The notes under the pieces are model-generated. The model ran no database searches and was not told the DNA's origin. It was given only the letters and a program-made list of their open reading frames with translations. Shown piece by piece: positions 27,733 to 37,785 of a stretch of 64,000 nucleotides of DNA. The first letter of the stretch is position 1; the number at the start of each line of letters is the position of its first letter. The stretch lies in NCBI GenBank assembly GCA_945861025.1, contig CAMASN010000001.1, forward strand, positions 123,849 to 187,848, written 5' to 3'. The translations under genes were made by a program, and so were the position numbers. This stretch comes from Ferrithrix thermotolerans DSM 19514 (GTDB lineage Bacteria > Actinomycetota > Acidimicrobiia > Acidimicrobiales > Ilumatobacteraceae).

Positions 27733-28358
27733 GACCACTCTTCTGGAACTTCGGACACCTGAGAATTCTTCACAAGGAACGGGTGACGCGCCGCACCCAA
27801 CAACTCGCGGTCACCATTGCTGTCACCATACGCCCAGAGGTCGACGTTCTCGATGTTCATCTGCGCCAGCCACGTGTTGAGTCGGCGCAACTTTTCGGGA
27901 CCACGACAATTGGCCCCAACGAGCTCGCCGGTGTAGCGGCCGCCATCGTCAACAACGACCTCGGTGCATAACACTGCGTCGACGCCGAACAGTGCTCCAA
28001 GCGGATGCAAATACGAGCCAAGCGACGCCGACACCAACACCACTCGATGGCCTTGTTGACGGTGCCACTCGAGCCGCTTTGGCGTGTCGACACGCAACAG
28101 GTGCGAGTGGACGTGTTCGGCAAACGACACACCAAGGGCGGCTACCGAATCAGCGTCGCGCTCGGCGTACGCGGCGCGCACCGCAATGGCCTTGAAGCGG
28201 TCTCGATCGCGTGTCACGAGTGCGGCCGTGCTCGCAACGGGCCGACCCACGATGGCGGCGACCAAACGTGCCCGGCCTACCAGCAACTCGAGAAATGGCA
28301 CAACGCAATCGCGGGTGGTGAGCGTGCCGTCCACATCGAAGGCAGCAACTGTGGTCAT
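27729..28358 (-). CDS. HAD-superfamily IB phosphatase (SerB-like), candidate DPPR phosphatase
   Basis: Cytoplasmic phosphatase of 209 residues with all HAD motifs: AAFDVDGTLT (motif I), VLVSASLGSYL (motif II), GPEKLRRL (Lys) and WAYGDSNGDRELL (motif IV). It belongs to subfamily IB, related to phosphoserine phosphatase. It is translationally coupled to aroA on one side and ubiA on the other (ATGA overlaps). In mycobacteria, 5'-phosphate removal from decaprenylphosphoryl-phosphoribose is attributed to a PAP2-type membrane protein (Rv3807c). None is seen here, so this enzyme is a plausible replacement. UbiA-HAD fusion proteins are known in other bacteria. A serB function is the alternative. Confidence 0.82.
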   Translation of the reverse strand: MTTVAAFDVDGTLTTRDCVVPFLELLVGRARLVAAIVGRPVASTAALVTRDRDRFKAIAVRAAYAERDADSVAALGVSFAEHVHSHLLRVDTPKRLEWHRQQGHRVVLVSASLGSYLHPLGALFGVDAVLCTEVVVDDGGRYTGELVGANCRGPEKLRRLNTWLAQMNIENVDLWAYGDSNGDRELLGAARHPFLVKNSQVSEVPEEWS

Positions 28359-29677
28359 GCATCACCGCACATCGACTCAAGCGCCAGCCAAAAATCGGGC
28401 CAACTCTTCGACACCACACCAGGATCGTGCACCCGAATTCCGGAGATGCGTAGTCCCATCACAGCGAACGACATCGCCAATCGGTGATCGTGGTAAGTAT
28501 TCAGCGCAGCGCCACTCACGAAGCCTGGCTGCACACGCAACCCGTCTTCGAGTTCCACGGCGTCAATACCGCACTTGCGGAGTTCACCAACGAGGTCGCC
28601 AAGCCGGTCGCTCTCTTTGGCCCGAATGAATCCAACGCCGGTGATCTCGGTAGGCGACGAGGCGAAGGGCGCAATCGCAGCAAGCGTTGGCACGAGATCA
28701 GATAATTCGGCCATGTCGATCGTGATGCCGGTCAGCACTCCGTGGCGAGACACCACCGTGCCGTCTACTCCACGATCTACCGTGCAACCCATTGCAGCGA
28801 GCACGTCGGCGAACGCGGCGTCGCCCTGCAGGGCATCGTTACCGAGGTCGGGGACACGAACACTGCCGCCACAAATCGCTGCGGCAGCAAAAGGGTAACT
28901 TGCCGAGCTTGCGTCGGGCTCAATGTCGTAGGTGCACGCCGAGTAGCGGCCGGGGCCAACACTGATGACAGCGTCCGCGACGATCACATCGGACACGCCA
29001 AAGCTCTGCATCACCGCTGCGGTGATCGCCACATACGGTCGCGACACCAGCGGAGTGGTGAGTTCAATGCGGAGTCCCCCGCCAAGGTACGGAGCGATCA
29101 GCATGAGCGCCGTGATGTACTGACTGCTGATGTCGCCGGGCATCTGCACGGTCCGCGCAACGTCAGTGTTGCCGTCGCCAGCATGGGCGACGCCTAGACC
29201 TTCGATCACCACCGGCAGGTGACCCCACTTACCGCTGGGTTGAACCGACACTCCAAGCGACACCAAAGCATCGTGAAGCGGACCCATCGGACGGGCGCGA
29301 AGCGGAGCAAGGCCGTCGATTTCGTAGTGACCTGAGCCAAGCGCACACACCGCAGTAATGAAGCGCGACGTGGTGCCCGCCAACTGCGTGGGCAAGGTCA
29401 TTGGCCCGTCGCGCAAAACGGCGCCAGTGCCGAGCACTGTTACCTCAGTCGATGTATCTGTCGACGCAGCCACGCCGGCGCCAAGCAACGACACACACTC
29501 AAGCATCGCTGCGGTGTCGTCGCCGCCGGGAACATTGCGAAGCACTGACTCGCCATCGGCCAGCGCAGCGCACACCAGAGCGCGGTTCGCAATGCTCTTG
29601 CTGCCGGGCACCCGAACGACAGCATCGAGAGGATGATCCACGTGCTGCACGTGGTACATGTCGCTGGACGAACCCAT
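28355..29677 (-). CDS. aroA: 3-phosphoshikimate 1-carboxyvinyltransferase (EPSP synthase)
   Basis: Shikimate-pathway enzyme of 440 residues joining PEP and shikimate 3-phosphate. Signatures: VPGSKSIANRALVCAALADG near residue 24, the LAGTTSRF loop near residue 100 (the family norm is GNAGT), and RAKESDRL near residue 345, with YHDHRLAMSFAVMGL close to the C-terminus. ATG 29677 overlaps the tyrA stop by one base. Adjacent to tyrA, so aromatic amino acid synthesis genes form a pair inside the scpAB-DPA operon. No cytidylate kinase gene follows, unlike the usual actinobacterial order. Confidence 0.93.
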   Translation of the reverse strand: MGSSSDMYHVQHVDHPLDAVVRVPGSKSIANRALVCAALADGESVLRNVPGGDDTAAMLECVSLLGAGVAASTDTSTEVTVLGTGAVLRDGPMTLPTQLAGTTSRFITAVCALGSGHYEIDGLAPLRARPMGPLHDALVSLGVSVQPSGKWGHLPVVIEGLGVAHAGDGNTDVARTVQMPGDISSQYITALMLIAPYLGGGLRIELTTPLVSRPYVAITAAVMQSFGVSDVIVADAVISVGPGRYSACTYDIEPDASSASYPFAAAAICGGSVRVPDLGNDALQGDAAFADVLAAMGCTVDRGVDGTVVSRHGVLTGITIDMAELSDLVPTLAAIAPFASSPTEITGVGFIRAKESDRLGDLVGELRKCGIDAVELEDGLRVQPGFVSGAALNTYHDHRLAMSFAVMGLRISGIRVHDPGVVSKSWPDFWLALESMCGDA

Positions 29678-30741
29678 CAATCGAGCCGTTGAATAGCGGG
29701 ACGAAAGCCGCGAGCGACCAGACCACCCCGAAATAGATCGGCCGTGCTCACATCAATGAGCACAATCGCAACACCGCGATTGCCCTCGACGCTATGCACC
29801 ACTTCGAAACTGGCGATGTTCACGCCAAGCTCGGCTGCCAGCGTAAACACCTCGGCGGCAGCGCCGGTGCGGTCAGGAATTGGGATGCGCACTTCGGCGA
29901 GTTCGTTGGGCCGCATGCCCCGCGTTGGCAGATTGGCCCGAGCATCGCGGGCACGTCGCAGGCGTTCATGAAGAGCCGCCCTATCGTCATCGCGAATGAT
30001 CTCGCGCATGCGCCGCAAACCATCGATGAGTCCGTCGAGGCCACCGAGAATTGCTTCGCGATTCTCAGCGCAAATATCGAGCCAAATTCCGGGATGCCCG
30101 CTAGCAATGCGGGTCATATCACGAAAGCCGCCCGCAGCAAGTCGAAGCAACGCAGCGTGCTCTTCGCCGCGCTCAGATGCCAAGCCCATCAACGTGGCGG
30201 CAGCCAGGTGCGGCACATGACTCACAACAGCAACTACTTGGTCGTGGCGATCTGCACTCAGGGCCACGACATCGGCCCCAAAGTCGGCAGCAATCGCAGC
30301 CATCGCGGCAAAGGTTGAGTCGGACGTAATTGCCGTAGGGGTGAGCACCCACACTGCGCCAGCGAACATGGTCGCATCGGCTCCGTCGAGTCCTTCGAGC
30401 TCGCTGCCCGCCATCGGATGGCCGCCTACAAAACGCGGGTCTTCGATGGCCGCCACAATGGCGCCTTTCACGCTGCCAACATCGGTGACGATGCCAGTGG
30501 TTGCGTTCAAACAGCGTTGAACCTGATCGGCAATCGTGAGCACGGGCGTGGCTACGAATGTGACATAGGCATCGCCACAAATGGTCTGCTCGTCGATAGC
30601 GCCCACTTCGAGAGCCCGGTCGACACGCTGCTGATCGTTATCTTCCCCGTGCACGTACCAGCCCCGCTCGCGCAGGGCGAGGCCGACGGATCCACCGATG
30701 AGGCCAAGGCCCACAATGTTGGCGCGTCGCTGAGTGGTCAC
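29677..30741 (-). CDS. tyrA: Prephenate dehydrogenase with C-terminal ACT domain
   Basis: Oxidative decarboxylase of tyrosine synthesis, 354 residues. The N-terminal NAD-binding motif IVGLGLIGGSVGLALRERG starts at residue 9. TDVGSVKGAI and VGGHPMAGSELEG at about 90-115 are the TyrA active-site segments, and the SHVPHLAAATLMGLAS helix follows. The last 70 residues (IPIPDRTGAAAEVFTLAAEL, NIASFEVVHS) form an ACT-type regulatory domain, suggesting feedback control by tyrosine. GTG 30741 overlaps the rluB stop as GTGA; one base overlaps aroA downstream. Confidence 0.92.
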   Translation of the reverse strand: MTTQRRANIVGLGLIGGSVGLALRERGWYVHGEDNDQQRVDRALEVGAIDEQTICGDAYVTFVATPVLTIADQVQRCLNATTGIVTDVGSVKGAIVAAIEDPRFVGGHPMAGSELEGLDGADATMFAGAVWVLTPTAITSDSTFAAMAAIAADFGADVVALSADRHDQVVAVVSHVPHLAAATLMGLASERGEEHAALLRLAAGGFRDMTRIASGHPGIWLDICAENREAILGGLDGLIDGLRRMREIIRDDDRAALHERLRRARDARANLPTRGMRPNELAEVRIPIPDRTGAAAEVFTLAAELGVNIASFEVVHSVEGNRGVAIVLIDVSTADLFRGGLVARGFRPAIQRLD

Positions 30742-31532
30742 GGGCGTCGATCGTAGCTGCGTGGCATACCGGCGACTGATTCAACGACTTGGCGCACCTC
30801 GTCGAGTGTGAGCTCACGCCATTCGCCCGGCGCCAACGACGAGTCGCGCAACGGCCCGATACGCACCCGCACGAGTCGTTGCACGGGGAAGCCCACGGCC
30901 TCGCACATCCGGCGCACCTGCCGATTACGACCTTCGTGGATCGTGATGCGCAACAGCCCAGGACTGAGTTGGCTGGCCTTGGCCGGCGCCGTGATGCCGT
31001 CTTCAAGTTCGATGCCTTCGCGCATTCGGTGCAGCACCTTGCCGGGCACATTTCCGTTCACGTAGACGAGATATTCCTTCTCGACACCGTGGCTTGGGTG
31101 AGCAATACGGTTGGCGAGCTCGCCATCGTTGGTGAGCAACAGCAGGCCTTCGGTGTCGGCGTCGAGACGACCCACCGAGAACACTCGCGGCTCGTCGGGC
31201 ACTAACTCAGTCACCGTTGGCCGACCCTGCGGATCGCTGGCAGTGGTAATGACGCCGACAGGCTTGTTCAGTAGGTAGTACACCAAGTCAGGTCGCAGCC
31301 CAATCTGCACGCCATCAACCTCAACCGTGTCGATTTCGGCATCGACGCGACGGCCGAGCACGGCCACCTCGCCATTCACCGTGACACGGCCGGCAGCAAT
31401 CATGTCCTCGCAGACTCGGCGACTGCCCCATCCGCGCAGCGCCAGAACCTTCTGCAAGCGCTCACCAGTTGCGAGCGCGCGCTGGTCTGCCCATTGTTCC
31501 CACAACGGCTTTTCGATCTCACGCTCGCTCAT
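30738..31532 (-). CDS. rluB: rRNA pseudouridine synthase (RluB/RsuA family)
   Basis: Pseudouridine synthase of 264 residues that modifies 23S rRNA (helix 89-93 region in known RluB enzymes). An S4 RNA-binding domain occupies residues 23-75 (ERLQKVLALRGWGSRRVCED), followed by the catalytic domain with LNKPVGVITT and the catalytic Asp in VGRLDADTEGLLLLTND, then GRNRQVRRM. ATG 31532 overlaps the scpB stop (ATGA). The order scpA-scpB-rluB is conserved across Actinobacteria and Firmicutes. Confidence 0.92.
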   Translation of the reverse strand: MSEREIEKPLWEQWADQRALATGERLQKVLALRGWGSRRVCEDMIAAGRVTVNGEVAVLGRRVDAEIDTVEVDGVQIGLRPDLVYYLLNKPVGVITTASDPQGRPTVTELVPDEPRVFSVGRLDADTEGLLLLTNDGELANRIAHPSHGVEKEYLVYVNGNVPGKVLHRMREGIELEDGITAPAKASQLSPGLLRITIHEGRNRQVRRMCEAVGFPVQRLVRVRIGPLRDSSLAPGEWRELTLDEVRQVVESVAGMPRSYDRRP

Positions 31533-32206
31533 TGTGAGGCGGTCGCGTCATCTGGCAGTGTTGGCGTGTTCGCCCGCAACTGCTTCTGGTCGGCGCCTGG
31601 CGCGCGCAGGCCATGCTCGAGGGCCTCGACGACATCGGCGCCTGGAACGAACTCGGACAGGGCGGGCAAGTCGGACAACGAGTTGAGCCCGAGCTTTTCA
31701 AGGAACTGCGGCGTGGTGCCGAACAGTGCTGCTTGCCCCGGGCCCGGATCGGTGGCCACTTGGGCCACGTAGCCGCGCGCCGACAGCGTGCGCAATACGC
31801 CATCTGGATCGACACCACGAATCGATGCAATCTGCCCACGCGAAATCGGCTGCTTATAGGCAACGATTGCCAACGTCTCTAGGGCCGCTCCACTCATGCG
31901 AGCGCGCTGACCATCGAGCAAAAATCGTTCGACGTATGGCGACAAATCGGGATGTGTCTGAAAGCGCCAGCCACCGGCGACCTGTGCCAGTTGGAACCCA
32001 TGCCCGGCTTCGTCGTATGCGGCAGCTAAACGAACGCAGAGCTCGTTCACCACAGCAAGCGGTTGCTCCAGCAACTGAGCGAGCTGCTCGGCAGGAACGG
32101 GCTCGGTAGCCACAAGCACGATCGCCTCAATAGCGCGAACAACGTCGGCGTCAAGCACTCGTTCAGGAGGCGTATTGAATGAGTTGTCGAATGGTTCGTC
32201 GGACAT
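31529..32206 (-). CDS. scpB: Segregation and condensation protein B
   Basis: Subunit of the bacterial SMC condensin complex, 225 residues, made of two winged-helix domains. The ScpB core is visible from residue 22 (ADVVRAIEAIVLVATEPV) through GGWRFQTHPDLSPYVERFL, ALETLAIVAYKQPISRGQI and the GQAALFGTTPQFLEKLGL end segment. ATG 32206 lies 2 nt after the scpA stop; upstream in-frame codons lie within scpA and are not used. A poorly conserved acidic/Gln-rich C-terminal tail follows. Confidence 0.93.
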   Translation of the reverse strand: MSDEPFDNSFNTPPERVLDADVVRAIEAIVLVATEPVPAEQLAQLLEQPLAVVNELCVRLAAAYDEAGHGFQLAQVAGGWRFQTHPDLSPYVERFLLDGQRARMSGAALETLAIVAYKQPISRGQIASIRGVDPDGVLRTLSARGYVAQVATDPGPGQAALFGTTPQFLEKLGLNSLSDLPALSEFVPGADVVEALEHGLRAPGADQKQLRANTPTLPDDATASQ

Positions 32207-32208
32207 GA

Positions 32209-32988
32209 TCAGCCTTCGTAGTCGTCGATTGCAAGAGAGCCTGCCGACACGGACATGCCGTCGGCTAGCCACACGATGTCGATGTCGCCAAATCGCTCGG
32301 CCTGATCGAGCTCGACCATCCCCTGCTTAAACAGTTCGAGCAAGGCAAGAAACCGTACGATCACTTCAAGGCGATCGATCAGACCGTTGGTCAGTCGGCG
32401 GAACGAAATGCGACCGACGCGCGGCAGCTCATCGATGAGTTCGATAATCGCGTCGGAAACGCTTGCCTTCACCACCGACACATGGAACAGGTCAACGACG
32501 GGAGTGGGCTTTGGCGTCACCGCACGCATGTATGCGTTGTAGATCTGGTGGGCCTTCATGCCCTCAAGCAGGTCCGGTACAAGCGCAATGAAGCGTTCGT
32601 CGGGGCCAGATGCACGCGCAAACGACAGGTCAGCATCGTCGGCAAGCGACGAGAAAACTGCAGCGACATCTTTGAAGGTCTTGCACTCGAGCAGTCGAGC
32701 TAACAGCAGGTCGCGCTCCTCCCACAACGAGAACTCTTCGTCGAGATCAACGTTGTCGCGGCCCGGCAGAAGTCGTCGGGCCTTCAGCTCAACCAGAGTC
32801 GACGCAATCAACAAGAACTCAGTTGCGAGATCGAGGTTAATTTCCTGCAGTTTGTCCACCTCGGCCAAATACGCAGCCACGATGGCGGTTAACGAGACCT
32901 CGTAGATGTCGACCTGCTCACGAAGAATCAAATGCAGCAATAAGTCGAACGGACCTTCGAACACCGGAGTGGAAACGTCGTAGGTCAC
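32209..32988 (-). CDS. scpA: Segregation and condensation protein A
   Basis: Kleisin subunit that bridges SMC heads, 259 residues. The N-terminal kleisin helix is clear (FEGPFDLLLHLILREQVDIY, residues 10-29), followed by LATEFLLIASTLVELKARRLLP, and a C-terminal winged-helix segment (FLALLELFKQGMVELDQ). GTG 32988 is supported by TAATGT 6 nt upstream, giving a leaderless transcript. First gene of the ten-gene operon extending to dprE2 at 23950. A ParA-like gene often found before scpA is absent; trpS is divergent instead. Confidence 0.93.
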   Translation of the reverse strand: MTYDVSTPVFEGPFDLLLHLILREQVDIYEVSLTAIVAAYLAEVDKLQEINLDLATEFLLIASTLVELKARRLLPGRDNVDLDEEFSLWEERDLLLARLLECKTFKDVAAVFSSLADDADLSFARASGPDERFIALVPDLLEGMKAHQIYNAYMRAVTPKPTPVVDLFHVSVVKASVSDAIIELIDELPRVGRISFRRLTNGLIDRLEVIVRFLALLELFKQGMVELDQAERFGDIDIVWLADGMSVSAGSLAIDDYEG

Positions 32989-32994
32989 TGCGCC

Positions 32995-33000
32995 ACATTA
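32995..33000 (-). promoter_or_regulatory. -10 box of the scpA operon promoter
   Basis: TAATGT on the minus strand, 6 nt before GTG 32988, so the operon mRNA should be leaderless. It likely drives the whole scpA-to-dprE2 unit, because every later gene overlaps or nearly touches its neighbour. Confidence 0.55.
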
Positions 33001-33001
33001 C

Positions 33002-33014
33002 TTGGCCTGGCCAA
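33002..33014. promoter_or_regulatory. Perfect palindrome between scpA and trpS, possible operator
   Basis: TTGGCC-T-GGCCAA is a perfect inverted repeat with 6-bp arms. It directly abuts the scpA -10 box and would cover its spacer region. It lies about 45-57 bp upstream of the trpS start. A regulator binding here could repress scpA and influence trpS. No regulator is identified. Confidence 0.35.
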
Positions 33015-33046
33015 CAATCGAAGAGACCGATGCGTCCCGGTTTCGT

Positions 33047-33052
33047 TAGCCT
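33047..33052 (+). promoter_or_regulatory. -10 box of a leaderless promoter for trpS
   Basis: TAGCCT lies 6 nt before GTG 33059 and is divergent from the scpA promoter 47 bp away. No Shine-Dalgarno sequence is present. Confidence 0.5.
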
Positions 33053-33058
33053 TGCGAC

Positions 33059-34045
33059 GTGACCCGCGCACTTTCGTTTATCCAACCAACCGGCGATGTC
33101 CATCTGGGCAACTTTCTCGGCGCTTTGAACCAATGGACCCTCGGCCAACACGACGTCGATGGCTTCTATGGTGTCTGCGACCTGCATGCCCTCACCGTCA
33201 CCGACACCCCTAGCGTCATTGGTCAAAACACGGTCAAGCTGGCCGCCATACTGTTCGCCATCGGCCTCGATCCCGATGTCTCCACTGTGTTCGTGCAGAG
33301 CCATGTCCCAGAACACGCTCAACTCGGCTGGGTGATGGAGTGCATTGTTAGCTTTGGCGAACTCAGCCGGATGACGCAGTTCAAAGACAAGTCAGCAAAG
33401 CGCGAGGGCGAGTTCATTGCTGCCGGACTCTTTACCTACCCAGCGCTGATGGCCGCCGACATTTTGCTCTACGACGCCAACGAGGTTCCCGTAGGCGACG
33501 ACCAACGTCAGCACATCGAGATCACCCGCGATATCGCCATTCGTTTTAACAGTCGTTTTGGCGACACATTTGTGGTGCCCAAGGCCGTGATGCCCAAAAC
33601 GGGTGCTCGGGTGATGGACCTGCAAGACCCAACCTCGAAGATGAGTAAGTCAGCCGCCACCGATAACGGGCTCATTTACATGCTCGACGACCCGACCACC
33701 ATCCTCAAGAAGTTCAAGCGAGCGGTCACCGACAGCGACTCTGAGGTGCGCTACGACCGAGAGAACAAGCCCGGCATCAGCAATCTGCTCGAGATTCAGG
33801 CCGCAGCAACTGGCCGCTCCCCCGAAGATATTGCCGCCGGCTACACCCAGTACGGTCCGCTCAAAGTGGACACAGGCGAAGCCGTCATCGAGTTGCTGCG
33901 CCCGATTCAGGCTCGCTACAACGAACTGATGACCGACCGCGCACAGCTCTCGGCGCTGCTGCGCTCGGGCGCTGCGAAGGCGCGCGCCACTGCTGCCGCC
34001 ACACTCGAGCGGGCGTACAACAACATCGGGTTCTTGCCGCTTTAG
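33059..34045 (+). CDS. trpS: Tryptophan--tRNA ligase
   Basis: Class I aminoacyl-tRNA synthetase of 328 residues charging tRNA-Trp. The HIGH-type motif is GDVHLGNFLGALNQW at residues 12-26 and the KMSKS loop is SKMSKSA near residue 197. Normal length for a bacterial TrpS. GTG 33059 follows a TAGCCT -10 by 6 nt. The gene is isolated between minus-strand units: divergent from scpA and convergent with the HD-domain gene (14 nt between stops). Confidence 0.95.
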   Translation: MTRALSFIQPTGDVHLGNFLGALNQWTLGQHDVDGFYGVCDLHALTVTDTPSVIGQNTVKLAAILFAIGLDPDVSTVFVQSHVPEHAQLGWVMECIVSFGELSRMTQFKDKSAKREGEFIAAGLFTYPALMAADILLYDANEVPVGDDQRQHIEITRDIAIRFNSRFGDTFVVPKAVMPKTGARVMDLQDPTSKMSKSAATDNGLIYMLDDPTTILKKFKRAVTDSDSEVRYDRENKPGISNLLEIQAAATGRSPEDIAAGYTQYGPLKVDTGEAVIELLRPIQARYNELMTDRAQLSALLRSGAAKARATAAATLERAYNNIGFLPL

Positions 34046-34059
34046 GTCACCCGTTGCGG

Positions 34060-34521
34060 TTACACGTTGTCGGCGCGACGCAGTGCGACCACGGCGTCGA
34101 CTCGTTGCGTCGTGCCGTCGAGCAACGACAGCGTCGCATCGGTTGATCCTGCCTGTCGCAGCAACTCGATGCCGATCTGCTCATGATCGTGATAGATCCG
34201 AAACGAGCGCGTGCGGGGGCCGACAACTGTGGCCAGCACGCGACCAAACGTACCGAGATCGACCGACACCTTGCCGATGTCGTGCAGCAGCGCCCCAGCC
34301 ATTTCGTCACGTGACAATTCGCTGAAGCCTTCAGCAAACCTTCGGGCCACCTCAATGCTGTGGCGTTGATCGGCGTTGCCGAGTTGTTTCCACAACGTCG
34401 CCTCGCCTGCAAGCAACAACCCAAGCGCCCAGGCTTGGTCCGCGCTGCTTGGTGCACGTCGAGACACGGCCCCGAAGAAGCGACGCGAAAGGTGAGGTAG
34501 TTGAGACAGCCACGAACTCAT
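34060..34521 (-). CDS. HD-domain protein (predicted phosphohydrolase)
   Basis: Protein of 153 residues with a single HD domain. The metal-binding motifs are visible: an early His in NADQRHSIEVARRFAEG, the HD pair in ALLHDIGKV near residue 79, and a later His-rich DHEQIGIELL. This is the layout of stand-alone HD hydrolases acting on nucleotides or phosphodiesters. ATG 34521 overlaps the xerD stop as ATGA; the longer upstream frame belongs to xerD. Last gene of the pyrG-nudix-xerD unit. Substrate unknown; the NUDIX neighbour hints at nucleotide turnover. Confidence 0.78.
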   Translation of the reverse strand: MSSWLSQLPHLSRRFFGAVSRRAPSSADQAWALGLLLAGEATLWKQLGNADQRHSIEVARRFAEGFSELSRDEMAGALLHDIGKVSVDLGTFGRVLATVVGPRTRSFRIYHDHEQIGIELLRQAGSTDATLSLLDGTTQRVDAVVALRRADNV

Positions 34522-35446
34522 GCGGCGCCCTTGCGCGCCCGAGGGTGCGAGTCTCGATAGACCTGCCACAGCCGCTCCTGGGACACCTTGGTGTACACCT
34601 GCGTGGTGCTAATCGAGGCATGACCCAACATTTCCTGCACGATGCGCAGGTCGGCACCGTGGTCGAGCAAGTGTGTGGCGCACGAATGTCGCAGCACATG
34701 CGGCGAGAGTCGATCGCCAAAGCCGCACGCATCGCCGTACTTGCGCACCACAAGCCACGCCGACTGACGTGACAGCCGAGCGCCGCGATGGTTCAAGAAC
34801 AATGCTTCGGCGTCACCTTTGCGCGCCCAACGCAATGGTTCCATCGCCGCTCGCCCGCTTGGAGCGAGCCATTGACGAAGCGCCTCCCCGGCTGCGCGGC
34901 CAAATGGCACGATGCGCTCTTTCGACCCCTTGCCAAACACGCGCACCAGCCCAGAGTCGACATCGATATCGCTCAGCGAGAGTCCAACAACCTCTCCAAT
35001 TCGAGCTCCCGTGGCATACAAAAACTCAATCAAGGCCCGGTCTCGACGCGCCACCGCATCGTCTCCGAGCACCGAATCGAGCAGTGTCAGCACCTCGGCT
35101 TCGCTCAGCGGATGCGGAATGCCGGCCGGCACCTTGACGCCATCAAGGTCGGCTGTTGGGTCGTCGGCACGTATTCCCTCTTCAGCAAAAAAGCGATGCA
35201 TCATTCGTATCGCGGCCAACTGGCGAGCGACGCTTGACGGGGCTGCGCCACTCGCTCGCCGCGAGCCAACGAACTGGACCAGTGTGCTCGCTGAAACAGT
35301 GAGCACCGTTGAGCCCTGCTTGCTGAGCCACTGCACATAGCCGTTCACGTCACGTCGATACGCCAGCAGCGTGTTCTCAGACCTGCCGCGCTCTGTAGCC
35401 ATCCATGTCAGGAATTCCTCGGGCTCGAGCGGCAGATCGGGGTTCA

Positions 35447-35447
<1 letters not shown>
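34518..35447 (-). CDS. xerD: Site-specific tyrosine recombinase XerD
   Basis: Chromosome-dimer-resolution recombinase of 309 residues acting at dif with XerC. The N-terminal SAM-like core-binding domain (residues 5-90) precedes a catalytic domain with the full Arg-Lys-His-Arg-His-Tyr set: ATGARIGEV (Arg), GKGSKERIVPFG (Lys), HVLRHSCATHLL (His-x-x-Arg), LGHAS (His) and TTQVYTKV (Tyr). Overlaps nudix by one base. Position next to pyrG and a NUDIX gene is the conserved actinobacterial location, so this is housekeeping rather than an integrase of a mobile element. Confidence 0.93.
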
Positions 35448-37726
<2,279 letters not shown>

Positions 37727-37785
37727 ACGCGAGTCACCACCCCGAGACCTCATTACGCGCCCCAGCTGACCTGCGTGTTCACAGA

